42,423 nt of DNA from PALSA-612 sp964595575. GTDB taxonomy: Bacteria; Actinomycetota; Thermoleophilia; Gaiellales; Gaiellaceae. The stretch spans positions 1-42,423 of the forward strand of contig CAZQRA010000023.1 in the NCBI GenBank assembly GCA_964595575.1. Reading direction: 5' to 3'. The notes below the pieces were generated by a model, which did no database searches, had not been told where the DNA came from, and was given only the letters and a program-made list of their open reading frames with translations. Of this stretch, positions 30,294 to 38,291 are shown one piece after another. Every line of letters begins with the position of its first letter. Within the stretch, counting starts at the first letter, position 1. The position numbers were made by a program, and so were the translations under genes.

Positions 30294-32162
30294 TCACCCC
30301 TTGAAGGAGACGATCTTCTTGAGGATGAGGGAGCCGACCGCCATCATGGTCAGCCCCAGGAGCAGGAGCTTGTGGCCGGCCGAGCTGTGGAAGAGGGGAG
30401 CCATGTAGTCGGGGTTCATGACCCCGATGGCCCCCCCTACCAGGAAGGGAAGGCCGACGAGGACGTAGGCCGACATGCGCCCCATGGCGGTCAGGGCCTT
30501 GATCTTGCGGGCGAACTGCTGCCGGTTGCGCACCGTCTCCGCCACCATGTCGAACAGGCTGGCCAGGCTTCCCCCCACCTGGCTCTGCACCGACACCGCC
30601 GTCACGATGAAGGCCAGGTTCTTGGAGCCCAGCCGCTCCGCCATGTCCTGGAGGGCGTCCTCCAGCGGTCGCCCTAGGCGGGTCTCGGCCAGCACCCGCT
30701 TGAACTCCTTGCCCGCAGGGTCGTGGCCCTCGTCCACCACCCCCTGTAGCCCCTGCTTGAAGCTATGCCCGGCCTTGAGCGAGGCCGCCACCGAGAGCAG
30801 GATGTCGGGGAGCTGGTTCTCGAAGGCGGCCAGCCTGCGCCTTGCCTTCCACCAGACGAAGACGAGAGGAAGGAAGAGCCCCGCGGCCAGAGCGAAGAGG
30901 ATGAGGATCGAGGAGGCGCCGGCGAGGGCGAAGACGATCCCCAGGGCGAAGCCCGACCCCAGCATGAGGTAGACGAGCTCCGCCGTCTTCAGCGGGAGGG
31001 CGGCCCGCTCGATCAGGCGACCCAGCCTGGCCCACAGGCGGGTGTGCCCGAAGGCCCGCTCGGTGGCCTGCAGGATCCCCGCCAACGACTCCCGCGGGCT
31101 TCGCCTCTCCTTGCGCTGGGCGGGCCGGGAGGGCCGGCGCTGGACGTGGGCGGCAAGCTGGGCCCGTAGCCGCTCCCCGCCGGGAGTGGAGAAGGCAAAG
31201 CCGTAGGCGAGGAGGACGAGGGCTCCCACCGTGAAGGCGAGGAGGGCGACCCCCCAAGACTGGTACACCTCAGGGGGGAGCGCCGAGGAGCCGCCTGCGC
31301 TCGCCCGCGAGGCTCCCTCAGGCAGGGACACGCTGGTCGTGGTCGACCCCTGCCCGGGGACGGCCACGGACAGGGCGGCCCGCTCCCCGGGAAGGACGCC
31401 GGAGAGGTACTCCACCCGCCAGGTGCGGCGTAGCTCGCGGGCGATGGTGCCGTACACGGAGCGGAGGGCCTTGGCCGAGGCGGCCCCGTAGTAGCGACCC
31501 CCAGTCCGCGCCGCCAGCGTCCTCAGGGGAGCTGGATTGAACCGCGAGCTCTCGATGCCGACCACGTAGATGGAGACGCGGGCCTTGCGGGCGGACGCCA
31601 CGACGTCTGCTAGGCCGGCCTTGCTCGCCGTCTCGTTGCCGTCGGTGACCACGATCACGACGCGGCTCGGCAGCTCCTCCGAGGCGAGGCGGCGGGCGGC
31701 CAGGACGAGACCGTCGTACAGCCTCGTCCCCTGCACGGGATCGACGCTGATCGAGCGTAGGGCGGTGTCGGCGTCGATGGTGGAGCTGGAGAAGCCGGTG
31801 AGCATGAGGGCCTGGGTGGCGAAGGTAGCGACCGCGATCCGGTCGACGGCCGGCTTGGCGGCCACGAAGGCGCGGGCGGCCGCCACCGCCTCCCGGAGTG
31901 GCCGACCGGCCATCGACTGGGAGCGGTCGACTCCCAGGACCACGCTCTTGGCCCGGCCCAGGTTCTCGGCCTGCTGGCCGGCGGCAGGGGCCCCGTTCTC
32001 CCGCACCACCGGCGGCAGGCGGGAGGGGGCGTCGGTCACCACGGTGAGCCGAACGAGCGGGAAGGCGCTCGTGTCCACGGCCTGGACGCGCACCCCCGCC
32101 CCGGCAGGAGCGGAAAGAGCGAGGAAGGAGGCTGCGACGAGGGCGGGAACGGCCCGCCGCAT
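30294..32162 (-). CDS. tadB: von Willebrand A domain-TadB fusion protein
   Basis: Protein of 622 residues, about twice the length of a usual TadB. A signal peptide (ALVAASFLALSAPAGAG) leads into an extracellular vWA domain with a complete metal site: Asp79-x-Ser81-x-Ser83 (VDRSQSM), Thr146 (QGTRLYD) and Asp174 (VVTDGNET). A membrane helix near 305-330 crosses inward, and then comes a TadB platform domain (about 395-620) with LPDILLSVAASLKAGHSFKQGL and VSVQSQVGGSLASLFDMVAETV. Known: TadB is the paired platform of TadC. The fusion places a metal-dependent adhesion-type domain outside the cell, tied to the pilus base. Its ATG overlaps the tadA stop (ATGA). Confidence 0.9.
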   Translation of the reverse strand: MRRAVPALVAASFLALSAPAGAGVRVQAVDTSAFPLVRLTVVTDAPSRLPPVVRENGAPAAGQQAENLGRAKSVVLGVDRSQSMAGRPLREAVAAARAFVAAKPAVDRIAVATFATQALMLTGFSSSTIDADTALRSISVDPVQGTRLYDGLVLAARRLASEELPSRVVIVVTDGNETASKAGLADVVASARKARVSIYVVGIESSRFNPAPLRTLAARTGGRYYGAASAKALRSVYGTIARELRRTWRVEYLSGVLPGERAALSVAVPGQGSTTTSVSLPEGASRASAGGSSALPPEVYQSWGVALLAFTVGALVLLAYGFAFSTPGGERLRAQLAAHVQRRPSRPAQRKERRSPRESLAGILQATERAFGHTRLWARLGRLIERAALPLKTAELVYLMLGSGFALGIVFALAGASSILILFALAAGLFLPLVFVWWKARRRLAAFENQLPDILLSVAASLKAGHSFKQGLQGVVDEGHDPAGKEFKRVLAETRLGRPLEDALQDMAERLGSKNLAFIVTAVSVQSQVGGSLASLFDMVAETVRNRQQFARKIKALTAMGRMSAYVLVGLPFLVGGAIGVMNPDYMAPLFHSSAGHKLLLLGLTMMAVGSLILKKIVSFKG

Positions 32163-33607
32163 CAGCGGAAGCCTCCCCCGAGCCTGGCCGCGGTGAAGCT
32201 GTGGCGAAGCGAGGTCTCCTCCTCGGCCTCGAAGAAGCTGGGGGGCAGCACCACCCCGTTCGCCGCCAGCTTCTCCAGGAAGTGGGGCTTGAGGCCGGTG
32301 CAGTGGAGCGGCCCCAGCAGGCGCAGGGCGTGGGTCGCCTGGGCCGTCTCCTCGTCCGGAGGCCTGGCCACGAAGATGTCCTGGAGCGTGATGACGTCCG
32401 ACTCCATGCGCAGGACCTCGGTGATGTGGGTGACGCGACGGCTCCCGTCCACCAGCCTGGCAATCTGCACGAGGAGGTCGAAGGCGCTCGATATCTGCTC
32501 GCGGATGGCCCGCAGGGGAAGGTCGACGCCGGCGGTGAGGACGAGGGTCTCCAGGCGGGAGAGGGCGTCCCGGGGGGAGTTAGCGTGGATGGTCGTCAGC
32601 GAGCCCTCGTGGCCCGTGTTCATGGCCTGGAGCATGTCCAGGGTCTCGGGCCCCCGCACCTCGCCCACGATGATCCGGTCGGGACGCATGCGCAGGGCGT
32701 TCCTCACCAGCTCCCGGATCTTCACCTCCCCCTGGCCCTCGATGTTGGGGGGGCGCGACTCCAAGGGGATCACGTGCTCCTGCTGCAGCTGGAGCTCGGC
32801 CGCGTCCTCGATGGTGACGATGCGCTCGTCGCCGGGCACGAAGGCGGACATGGCGTTGAGGAGGGTGGTCTTGCCGGTGCCGGTGCCGCCCGAGATGAGG
32901 ATGTTGAGCTTCCCCCGCACGCAGGCAGCCAGGAAGTGGGCCGCCCTGCTCGTCAGCGTCCCGAACTCGATGAGGTCGTCCATGGTGTAGGGGTCGCGGG
33001 AGAACTTGCGGATGGTGAGGACGGGGCCGCGCAGGGAGAGGGGCGGGATGATGGCGTTGACGCGGCTTCCGTCGGGAAGGCGGGCGTCCACCATGGGCGA
33101 GGACTCGTCCACCCGCCGTCCCACCTGGGACACGATCTTGTCGATGATCCGCATGAGGTGGGCGTCGTCGAGGAAGGAGGCGTCGGTGGGCTCGATCTTC
33201 CCCGCCCGCTCGATGTACACCTTGTCGTGGCCGTTGACCATGATCTCGGTCACCGTGTCGTCGCGGAGGAAGGGCTCCAGGGGCCCGTAGCCGAGGATGT
33301 CGTCGGTGATCTCGCGCACGAGCTGGCGGCGCTCCTCGCGGGTGAGCGGCGTCCGATCGAGGGCCAGCTGCTCCATGACGGTACGGAGCACCCGCTCGGA
33401 GAGGTCCTCGGTCGTCTCGGCAGCGAAGAGCTCGGGGCCTAGGCGGGCGATGCAGGCGTGGTGGATCCGGGTCTTGAGCTCGGCATAGGGGTCGGCCTGG
33501 GCCCGCGACCTGGCCCGCGGCGACTCCCGGGAGGCCAAGGACACCGGCTCCTGGAGAGCGACGTCGACGGCGCTGGTCGGGCCCTTGAGGCGATCGTGGA
33601 GCCCCAT
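32162..33607 (-). CDS. tadA: Tad pilus assembly ATPase TadA/CpaF
   Basis: Secretion-superfamily ATPase of 481 residues that powers pilin polymerisation. It has the TadA/CpaF N-domain (LVREITDDILGYGPLEPFL, TEIMVNGHDKVYIERAG), Walker A SGGTGTGKTTLL (239-250), an Asp box VTIEDAAELQL, Walker B/MRPDRIIVGEVRGPE and the His box TGHEGSLTTIHANSP. All catalytic motifs are intact. It overlaps tadB by 1 nt plus the stop codon and follows tadZ closely (3 nt). Confidence 0.95.
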   Translation of the reverse strand: MGLHDRLKGPTSAVDVALQEPVSLASRESPRARSRAQADPYAELKTRIHHACIARLGPELFAAETTEDLSERVLRTVMEQLALDRTPLTREERRQLVREITDDILGYGPLEPFLRDDTVTEIMVNGHDKVYIERAGKIEPTDASFLDDAHLMRIIDKIVSQVGRRVDESSPMVDARLPDGSRVNAIIPPLSLRGPVLTIRKFSRDPYTMDDLIEFGTLTSRAAHFLAACVRGKLNILISGGTGTGKTTLLNAMSAFVPGDERIVTIEDAAELQLQQEHVIPLESRPPNIEGQGEVKIRELVRNALRMRPDRIIVGEVRGPETLDMLQAMNTGHEGSLTTIHANSPRDALSRLETLVLTAGVDLPLRAIREQISSAFDLLVQIARLVDGSRRVTHITEVLRMESDVITLQDIFVARPPDEETAQATHALRLLGPLHCTGLKPHFLEKLAANGVVLPPSFFEAEEETSLRHSFTAARLGGGFR

Positions 33608-33610
33608 CGC

Positions 33611-34819
33611 CTACCTCAGGATCTTGGCCAGCATGCCCCGGCGGCCGCTCTTCCCGCCCTTGCCCCTGGCCGCCGCCTCGGCGGCCACCAGGTCCTTGCT
33701 CAGCTCCAGGATGGCCTTGGCGAACTCGGAGCCGGGCTCGGCTAGGACGACCGGCTTTCCCCGGTTCACCGACAGGGGCACGGCCCGGTCGCTGGGGAGG
33801 TCGAAGCGGATCTTCGCCTCCAGGGCCCGCTCCACCTCGGCCCGCTTGATCCCCACGTTGGAGTTGGCCCGATTCAGCACGATCCGGATCCGCTCGGTGG
33901 GGAAGGAGAGGAGCTCCAGGGTCTGGAGGCTCAGGCGCACGTTCTTGATGGTGGGAACGTCCAAGCCGCACAGGAGCAAGAGGTCGTCGGTGCGGTCGAG
34001 GGTGGCCAGCATGGGGCCGTGGAAGAAGGGGGAGGTATCGACCACGATGGCGTCGTAGGAAGACCGCGCCACCTCGAGCAGCCGCGCCAGCTTGCCCTCG
34101 GTCACGAGCTCGGCGTCCTCGGGCTGGAGGGGCGCCGGCAGCACGTCCATCCCGCAGGGATGTGGCGAGGTGTAGCCGGCCAGCTTCTCGGGGTCGAGCT
34201 CCCCGGGGGCGACCACGAGGTCGTAGATCGTCTTCTCAGGCTGGATCCCCAGCATGATGGCCGCGTCCCCGAACTGGAGGTCGAGGTCGAGGAGGAGGGT
34301 GCGCTTCCCGTGGACCTTGGCCAGGGCGGCCGCCAGGTTGGTGGAGACGCAGGTCTTGCCCACGCCCCCCTTGGGGGAGAAGACGGTGATCACCCGGCCC
34401 CGGCGCCCGTCCGGGCTCTGGAGGCGGCGTCCTTGGTGGCAGGCCTTGCGGATGGCGAAGACCACGTTCTCGGTGAGCTGGGGAAGGGGGATGACGTCGG
34501 CCACCCCCGCCTCCAGGGCCTCCTCGAGCAGGCCGGCCGAGTCCCCGGAGACGAGGAGAATGATCGGGGCTCGGGTGTACTCGCGGATGGTGGCCACCTC
34601 GTCGGCGGGGAAGGAAGGGCCCCGGGTGGCGTGGAGCACCGCCTCCAGGTGCCCGCCGGCCAGGGCCGGCGCCGCCTCCTGCACGCTCTCGCCGGCGCCC
34701 ACGAGGTCGATCTCCTCGTGGGAGGAGAGGGCCTGCACTACCTCCGGCAGCCCGTCGCAGGAGCCGGTGACGTAGATCCGCAGCCGCTCGCGGGGGGTCT
34801 CGTGCTCGCTCATGGTCAC
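33611..34819 (-). CDS. tadZ: Tad localisation ATPase TadZ/CpaE
   Basis: Protein of 402 residues. The N-terminal third is a receiver-like domain without the usual phosphoacceptor set (RIYVTGSCDGLPEVVQAL, then IILLVSGDSAGLLEEALEAG, VADVIPLP). A MinD/ParA-type ATPase domain follows with the deviant Walker A PKGGVGKTCVST (Lys150), the LLLDLDLQFGDAAIMLG switch, and VVDTSPFFHG. Known: TadZ/CpaE places the Tad machine at a cell pole. The ATG overlaps the cpaB stop (ATGA). Confidence 0.92.
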   Translation of the reverse strand: MTMSEHETPRERLRIYVTGSCDGLPEVVQALSSHEEIDLVGAGESVQEAAPALAGGHLEAVLHATRGPSFPADEVATIREYTRAPIILLVSGDSAGLLEEALEAGVADVIPLPQLTENVVFAIRKACHQGRRLQSPDGRRGRVITVFSPKGGVGKTCVSTNLAAALAKVHGKRTLLLDLDLQFGDAAIMLGIQPEKTIYDLVVAPGELDPEKLAGYTSPHPCGMDVLPAPLQPEDAELVTEGKLARLLEVARSSYDAIVVDTSPFFHGPMLATLDRTDDLLLLCGLDVPTIKNVRLSLQTLELLSFPTERIRIVLNRANSNVGIKRAEVERALEAKIRFDLPSDRAVPLSVNRGKPVVLAEPGSEFAKAILELSKDLVAAEAAARGKGGKSGRRGMLAKILR

Positions 34820-35592
34820 CCTCCGTAGGCCGCGCCCAGGGCGCGCTGGATCTTGGCCCGGCTGAGACCGTCGGTGAGGAGCGTCCAGGGGGTCTCGACG
34901 CTGGAGGGGCCGTCGGCGTCGTTCAGGCTCGGCCGCAGGGCGATCGCCCAGTAGTCCCCTGCCTTGTAGATCAGGGCCAGCTTCTGGGCCTGGCTGTCGG
35001 TGACCCGCAGCATCACCCAGTTGTCCGCCCCGGGGGCGAGCTTGACGCCGGCATCGGGCTCGCCCGACGTCCGCAGCACGGTGACGTCGCGGACGACGGC
35101 GCGGCCGAAGGCGTACTCGTTGTCGCCTACCTTCACCCTCAGCACCCCGACGATGTCGACCCGGTCGCCGGGCTTGAGCGTGCCGGCCAGGATCTGGTTG
35201 GGGTCGCCGGCCAGCTGCATCGCCCGGTAGGTGCCCTTGAGCTGAGTGCGCACCCCCTGCTGCACCACCGGCCCGAACCGCCGGGCCGTCACCTGCTCCC
35301 CGGCGTAGATGGGCTCGACCGCGATCTGGCCTCGGATCTGGGCGGGATTGGAGATCGCCCCCGGTACCACCGCCTTGCGGGCGATCTCCCGGGTCTGGAG
35401 CATCTTGCCCGACACGACCTGGGAGCCCAGCGTGCCCATGGGGATGTCGCGGGCGGCCACGAGCACGGGTACCGTCTCCTGCTCGCTGCGGACGCTCTTC
35501 TTGTAGTTGGAGACGTAGAAGACGGTGAGGAGCGCCGCCACCAGGGCCAAGGCCACGGCGATGAGGATGTTGCGAAGTCGGTAGGAGGTCAT
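34816..35592 (-). CDS. cpaB: Tad pilus protein CpaB/RcpC (SAF domain)
   Basis: Protein of 258 residues with one N-terminal membrane anchor (NILIAVALALVAALLTVFYV), then a SAF domain (VPVLVAARDIPMGTLGSQVV, EPIYAGEQVTARRF) and the RcpC-like region LAGTLKPGDRVDIVGVL. In Gram-negative Tad systems RcpC works near the secretin. No secretin is present here, so in this organism it presumably shapes passage through the cell wall. It lies 45 nt downstream of the second tadG-like gene. Confidence 0.88.
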   Translation of the reverse strand: MTSYRLRNILIAVALALVAALLTVFYVSNYKKSVRSEQETVPVLVAARDIPMGTLGSQVVSGKMLQTREIARKAVVPGAISNPAQIRGQIAVEPIYAGEQVTARRFGPVVQQGVRTQLKGTYRAMQLAGDPNQILAGTLKPGDRVDIVGVLRVKVGDNEYAFGRAVVRDVTVLRTSGEPDAGVKLAPGADNWVMLRVTDSQAQKLALIYKAGDYWAIALRPSLNDADGPSSVETPWTLLTDGLSRAKIQRALGAAYGG

Positions 35593-35637
35593 GTCCCTGT
35601 CCTTGTCGTCGGGGTCGCCGCTCGCTCTATCGGCAGG

Positions 35638-36552
35638 TCAGCCGACGAGCTTTACGACCACGGCCCCGAAGTAGTTGGAGGCAGAGGAGCTGGCCACTCC
35701 TTGCCAGGCCATGTGCCTGAGGTAGCCGGTGATGGTGGCGCAGTTGCCCCTCGCGCTCCACCCGGTCATGTGGACGGTGGCCCAGCCCACGATGTGGTAC
35801 TGGAGGTTGGCCCCGTTCCCTCGGGTCTCGTCGTACACGGGGAAGAGGAGGGTCGTGCCCACGCGGGAGTTCATCGCGTTTTGGACCTGCGAGGAGTTGA
35901 ACTTGGCGCCCGGATCCGAGTAGTACCAGCCGGTGCTCATGAGGCCGTCGAGCCCGTACCTGATCCACTCAGCCAGCGTCCCAGGGCCCGTGCCGCCGCG
36001 GGAGCCGTCGATGTTGATGACGCCGAAGCCGCCGGGGCCGATCCTTCCCAGGTCCCAGGTCACGGTCTGGCCGTAGCAGGGGCAGCCGGGGCCGGAGAGG
36101 AAGGGCTCGTCCTTGCTGATCCCGAAGGGGGCGGCGTAGGAGGCCTGGGCCAGGTTGTGGGCGCGCGCTTGGGCGGTGGCGTCGAGGTCGACAGAGCCGA
36201 TGCCGAGCACCCGAGCCAGGAAGCTTCCCGCCGTGCGGCGGGCGGTGACGGCGATGGTGTCGTTGGGCAACGTCTCGGACAAAAGCCGGATGTCGCCCAC
36301 CTGCAGGCCGCCCCCGTTCTTGGCCGCGTAGTCGAGGGCGAGCGCGGTGGCTGTGGCGGGGTCGTCGGGCAGGGCCTGGGCCCCAGCCAGGGCGGCGGCG
36401 TCGGCCGCCGCCTGGGTGGCCCGGTGGGCGCGGAACCAGGCCCCCACGTCCACGACGAAGGCGCCCATGGCGACGACGGCGACGCTCACGACCGCCGTCA
36501 GGGCCAGCGCCTGGCCCCGCTCGCAGGCAGAGCGTGTCCGCAGGCCGAGCAC
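35638..36552 (-). CDS. TadG-like pseudopilin-associated protein, copy 2
   Basis: Protein of 304 residues with an N-terminal TadG-type helix: RGQALALTAVVSVAVVAMGAFVVDVGAWFRAHRATQAAAD, quoted only in part here as GQALALTAVV and FVVDVGAWFRAHRATQA. The extracellular part carries CPCYG, VINIDGSRGG, WYYSDPGAKFNSSQV and a conserved C-terminus VVKLVG. It is a clear paralogue of the gene just upstream (36557-37492), sharing all these landmarks in the same order. It is 4 nt behind it, so the pair probably arose by tandem duplication and may form a minor-pilin heterodimer. That last step is inference. Confidence 0.88.
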   Translation of the reverse strand: MLGLRTRSACERGQALALTAVVSVAVVAMGAFVVDVGAWFRAHRATQAAADAAALAGAQALPDDPATATALALDYAAKNGGGLQVGDIRLLSETLPNDTIAVTARRTAGSFLARVLGIGSVDLDATAQARAHNLAQASYAAPFGISKDEPFLSGPGCPCYGQTVTWDLGRIGPGGFGVINIDGSRGGTGPGTLAEWIRYGLDGLMSTGWYYSDPGAKFNSSQVQNAMNSRVGTTLLFPVYDETRGNGANLQYHIVGWATVHMTGWSARGNCATITGYLRHMAWQGVASSSASNYFGAVVVKLVG

Positions 36553-36556
36553 CGTC

Positions 36557-37492
36557 CTAGCCCACCAGCTTGACCACGGTGGCGCCGAAGAAGCCCTCGT
36601 CCGACGACGACTCGATCCCCTGCCACACGACCCTGGTGAAGTAGCCGCTCAGGGTGGCGTTGGCCCCCTGGGCCGCGTAGCCGGTGAGGCGGAAGCCGAT
36701 CCAGCCCACCACGCGGTACTGGTAGTTGGCGCCCTGCTCCCGGACCGCGTCGTACACCGGGAAGAGGAGGTCGGAGCCGACCCGGTCCGAGAGCGCCTCG
36801 CCGACCTGGTTGGGGTTGAACTTGGCGCCCGGGTCCGAGTAGTACCAGCCCAGGCCCATGGTGCCCTCGTAGCCTTCCCGGATCCACTCGGCCAGCGTCT
36901 GCTGGCCGATGCCACCCGAGGACCCATCGACGTTCAGCACCTTGAAGGCCCCTACCGAGGGGCTGGCGGTGTCCAGCCTGATGGTCGTGGGGTAGCCCTC
37001 GCCGAAGCAGGGGCAGGCGGGGCTGCCCTCGATGTAGGGGTGCTGGCGGCTCACGGCGAAGGGCGCCACGTACCGGGCAGCCCCGATGGGGTAGGCACGG
37101 GCGGCTGAGCGGGCGCTCACGGCCACCGAGGAGACGCCGAGGACGCGGGCCAAGAAGCCGGGAGCGCTGCGGCGGGCGGTCGCCGCGATGGTGTCGTTGG
37201 CGAAAATGGCGCTCGAGAAGCTGACGTCGGAGGCCCGGACCCCGCCCCCGTTCGCGTCAGCGTACTGGAGGGCGAGGAGGGCAGCCCGGCCGGCGTCGTG
37301 GGGAAGCGCCTGGGCCCCGGCCAAAGCGGCGGCGTCGGCGGCCGCCTGCGTAGCCCGGTGGGCGCGGAACCAGGCCCCCACGTCCAACACGAAGGCGGCC
37401 AAGGCCACGGCCGCGGCGGCGGTCACGGCCACGAGGGCGAGCGCCTGGCCGCGCTGCCCGTCGGGGCCTCTCCTTGCCCGCCCGCTCCTCAT
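36557..37492 (-). CDS. TadG-like pseudopilin-associated protein, copy 1
   Basis: Protein of 311 residues with the TadG N-terminal helix (GQALALVAVTAAAAVALA, VLDVGAWFRAHRATQAAADA). The extracellular domain has CPCFG, VLNVDGSSGG, TLAEWIREGYEG, WYYSDPGAKFNPNQV, LLFPVYDAVREQGANYQY and the terminal VVKLVG. The ATG at 37492 overlaps the tadE stop (ATGA). The open frame upstream to 37945 runs across tadE and is not used. Confidence 0.88.
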   Translation of the reverse strand: MRSGRARRGPDGQRGQALALVAVTAAAAVALAAFVLDVGAWFRAHRATQAAADAAALAGAQALPHDAGRAALLALQYADANGGGVRASDVSFSSAIFANDTIAATARRSAPGFLARVLGVSSVAVSARSAARAYPIGAARYVAPFAVSRQHPYIEGSPACPCFGEGYPTTIRLDTASPSVGAFKVLNVDGSSGGIGQQTLAEWIREGYEGTMGLGWYYSDPGAKFNPNQVGEALSDRVGSDLLFPVYDAVREQGANYQYRVVGWIGFRLTGYAAQGANATLSGYFTRVVWQGIESSSDEGFFGATVVKLVG

Positions 37493-37887
37493 TCCACCCG
37501 CTCCGTGGTGCAGCTTCGGAGGTCGCCGCTCGACACCACCAGCCCGAGCAGGTTGACCGAGTAGGGGTAGCTGGCGCACACCCGCAGGTCGCTTCCCGGC
37601 TGCCAGGTGGAGGTGACGGTCACGTCGATCCGGCTCTGGTCGAGGTTGGCCGCCGACTGCTTGACTTTGTCCACCACCAAGGAGGTGCGGTCGCAGGCGC
37701 CGCTGCAGGTCGCCGGGGCCCCGAAGCGGGCTCCCTGGCGCACGGCGTCGGTGAGGTCGAGGTAGTTGTTGAACGCAATCCCAAGCTGGGCGATGCCGAG
37801 GAGAAGAAGCAGGAAGATGGGCAGGACGAGGGCGAACTCGACCATCGTCTGGCCCCGCTGGGATCGACTGGGAAGGGCTCGGGTCAT
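37489..37887 (-). CDS. tadE: TadE-like pilus protein
   Basis: Protein of 132 residues with the TadE signature at the N-terminus: RGQTMVEFALVLPIFLLLLL, where the Glu after the cleavage region and the hydrophobic stretch match prepilin-like substrates. The external part has three or four Cys residues (ATCSGACD, VCASYPYS, RSCTTE), probably disulfide-bonded. It is separated from the major pilin gene by a strong hairpin (37918-37951), and CAGGAGG upstream is its ribosome-binding site. Confidence 0.9.
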   Translation of the reverse strand: MTRALPSRSQRGQTMVEFALVLPIFLLLLLGIAQLGIAFNNYLDLTDAVRQGARFGAPATCSGACDRTSLVVDKVKQSAANLDQSRIDVTVTSTWQPGSDLRVCASYPYSVNLLGLVVSSGDLRSCTTERVE

Positions 37888-37917
37888 GGGGGTCCGGGCG
37901 GCCTCCTGAAGGCTCTT

Positions 37918-37951
37918 GGCCGGGTGGGCCGATACGGGAGCCCACCCGGCC
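37918..37951 (-). terminator. Intra-operon hairpin between flp and tadE
   Basis: Perfect 12-bp inverted repeat GGCCGGGTGGGC/GCCCACCCGGCC (37918-37929 with 37940-37951), 10-nt loop. It has no T-tract. Placed just after the abundant pilin, it could partly terminate transcription or protect the pilin message. Confidence 0.55.
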
Positions 37952-37956
37952 GCAGA

Positions 37957-37998
37957 CGTCTAGAGCAGGCTGGTCAGGCGTCTAGAGCAGGCTGGTCA
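37957..37998. repeat. 22-bp-period tandem duplication over the flp stop codon
   Basis: CGTCTAGAGCAGGCTGGTCA occurs at 37957-37976 and again, identical, at 37979-37998. The second copy contains the flp stop (minus strand TAG at 37984-37982); the first copies that 3' end after the gene. Confidence 0.9.
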
Positions 37999-38143
37999 CG
38001 TTGTTGACCGCGCCCTGGATGCCACCGGAGAGGGCAGTGAATACCGCCACGGTGGCGACCGTGATCACGGCCAGGACGACGGCGTACTCGGCCATCGTCT
38101 GACCCTCCTCACGCCGGATGCGCGCCTTGAGACGAGTCAGCAC
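37982..38143 (-). CDS. flp: Flp-type major pilin
   Basis: Protein of 53 residues, the short Flp pilin of Tad systems. After a basic leader (LTRLKARIRREEG) comes the prepilin signature QTMAEYAVVLAVITVATVAV, where Gly|Gln is the likely cleavage point and Glu at +5 with Tyr follows the Flp EY rule. The C-terminus is FTALSGGIQGAVNNVTSLL, read as two pieces. It starts at a GTG, with an ideal Shine-Dalgarno AAGGAGGTGA 5 nt upstream, the best in the window, as expected for a highly made protein. It is the first gene of the operon. No prepilin peptidase lies in this window. Confidence 0.92.
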   Translation of the reverse strand: MLTRLKARIRREEGQTMAEYAVVLAVITVATVAVFTALSGGIQGAVNNVTSLL

Positions 38144-38279
38144 GGAGTCACCTCCTTTCCCGGTGTCGAGGCGCGGGTGGCGCCGGCTTGCAGCGTCGTC
38201 CCTGCCTTGATTCGGAGGGCATCGGGGTCTTCCCGATCCCTCGTTCGGGGATTCCTCGCCCGAGGTCCGGCCCGGGAGC

Positions 38280-38285
38280 TAGCCT
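38280..38285 (+). promoter_or_regulatory. Leaderless -10 element of the DUF192 gene
   Basis: TAGCCT with 6 nt to the GTG at 38292, divergent from flp. Confidence 0.5.
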
Positions 38286-38291
38286 GAGGCC

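Noticed and set aside
35638..36552. Possible direct-repeat array or gene conversion tract between the two tadG-like genes
   Set aside because: Similarity is at the level of protein motifs; the DNA is not near-identical over long stretches by eye.
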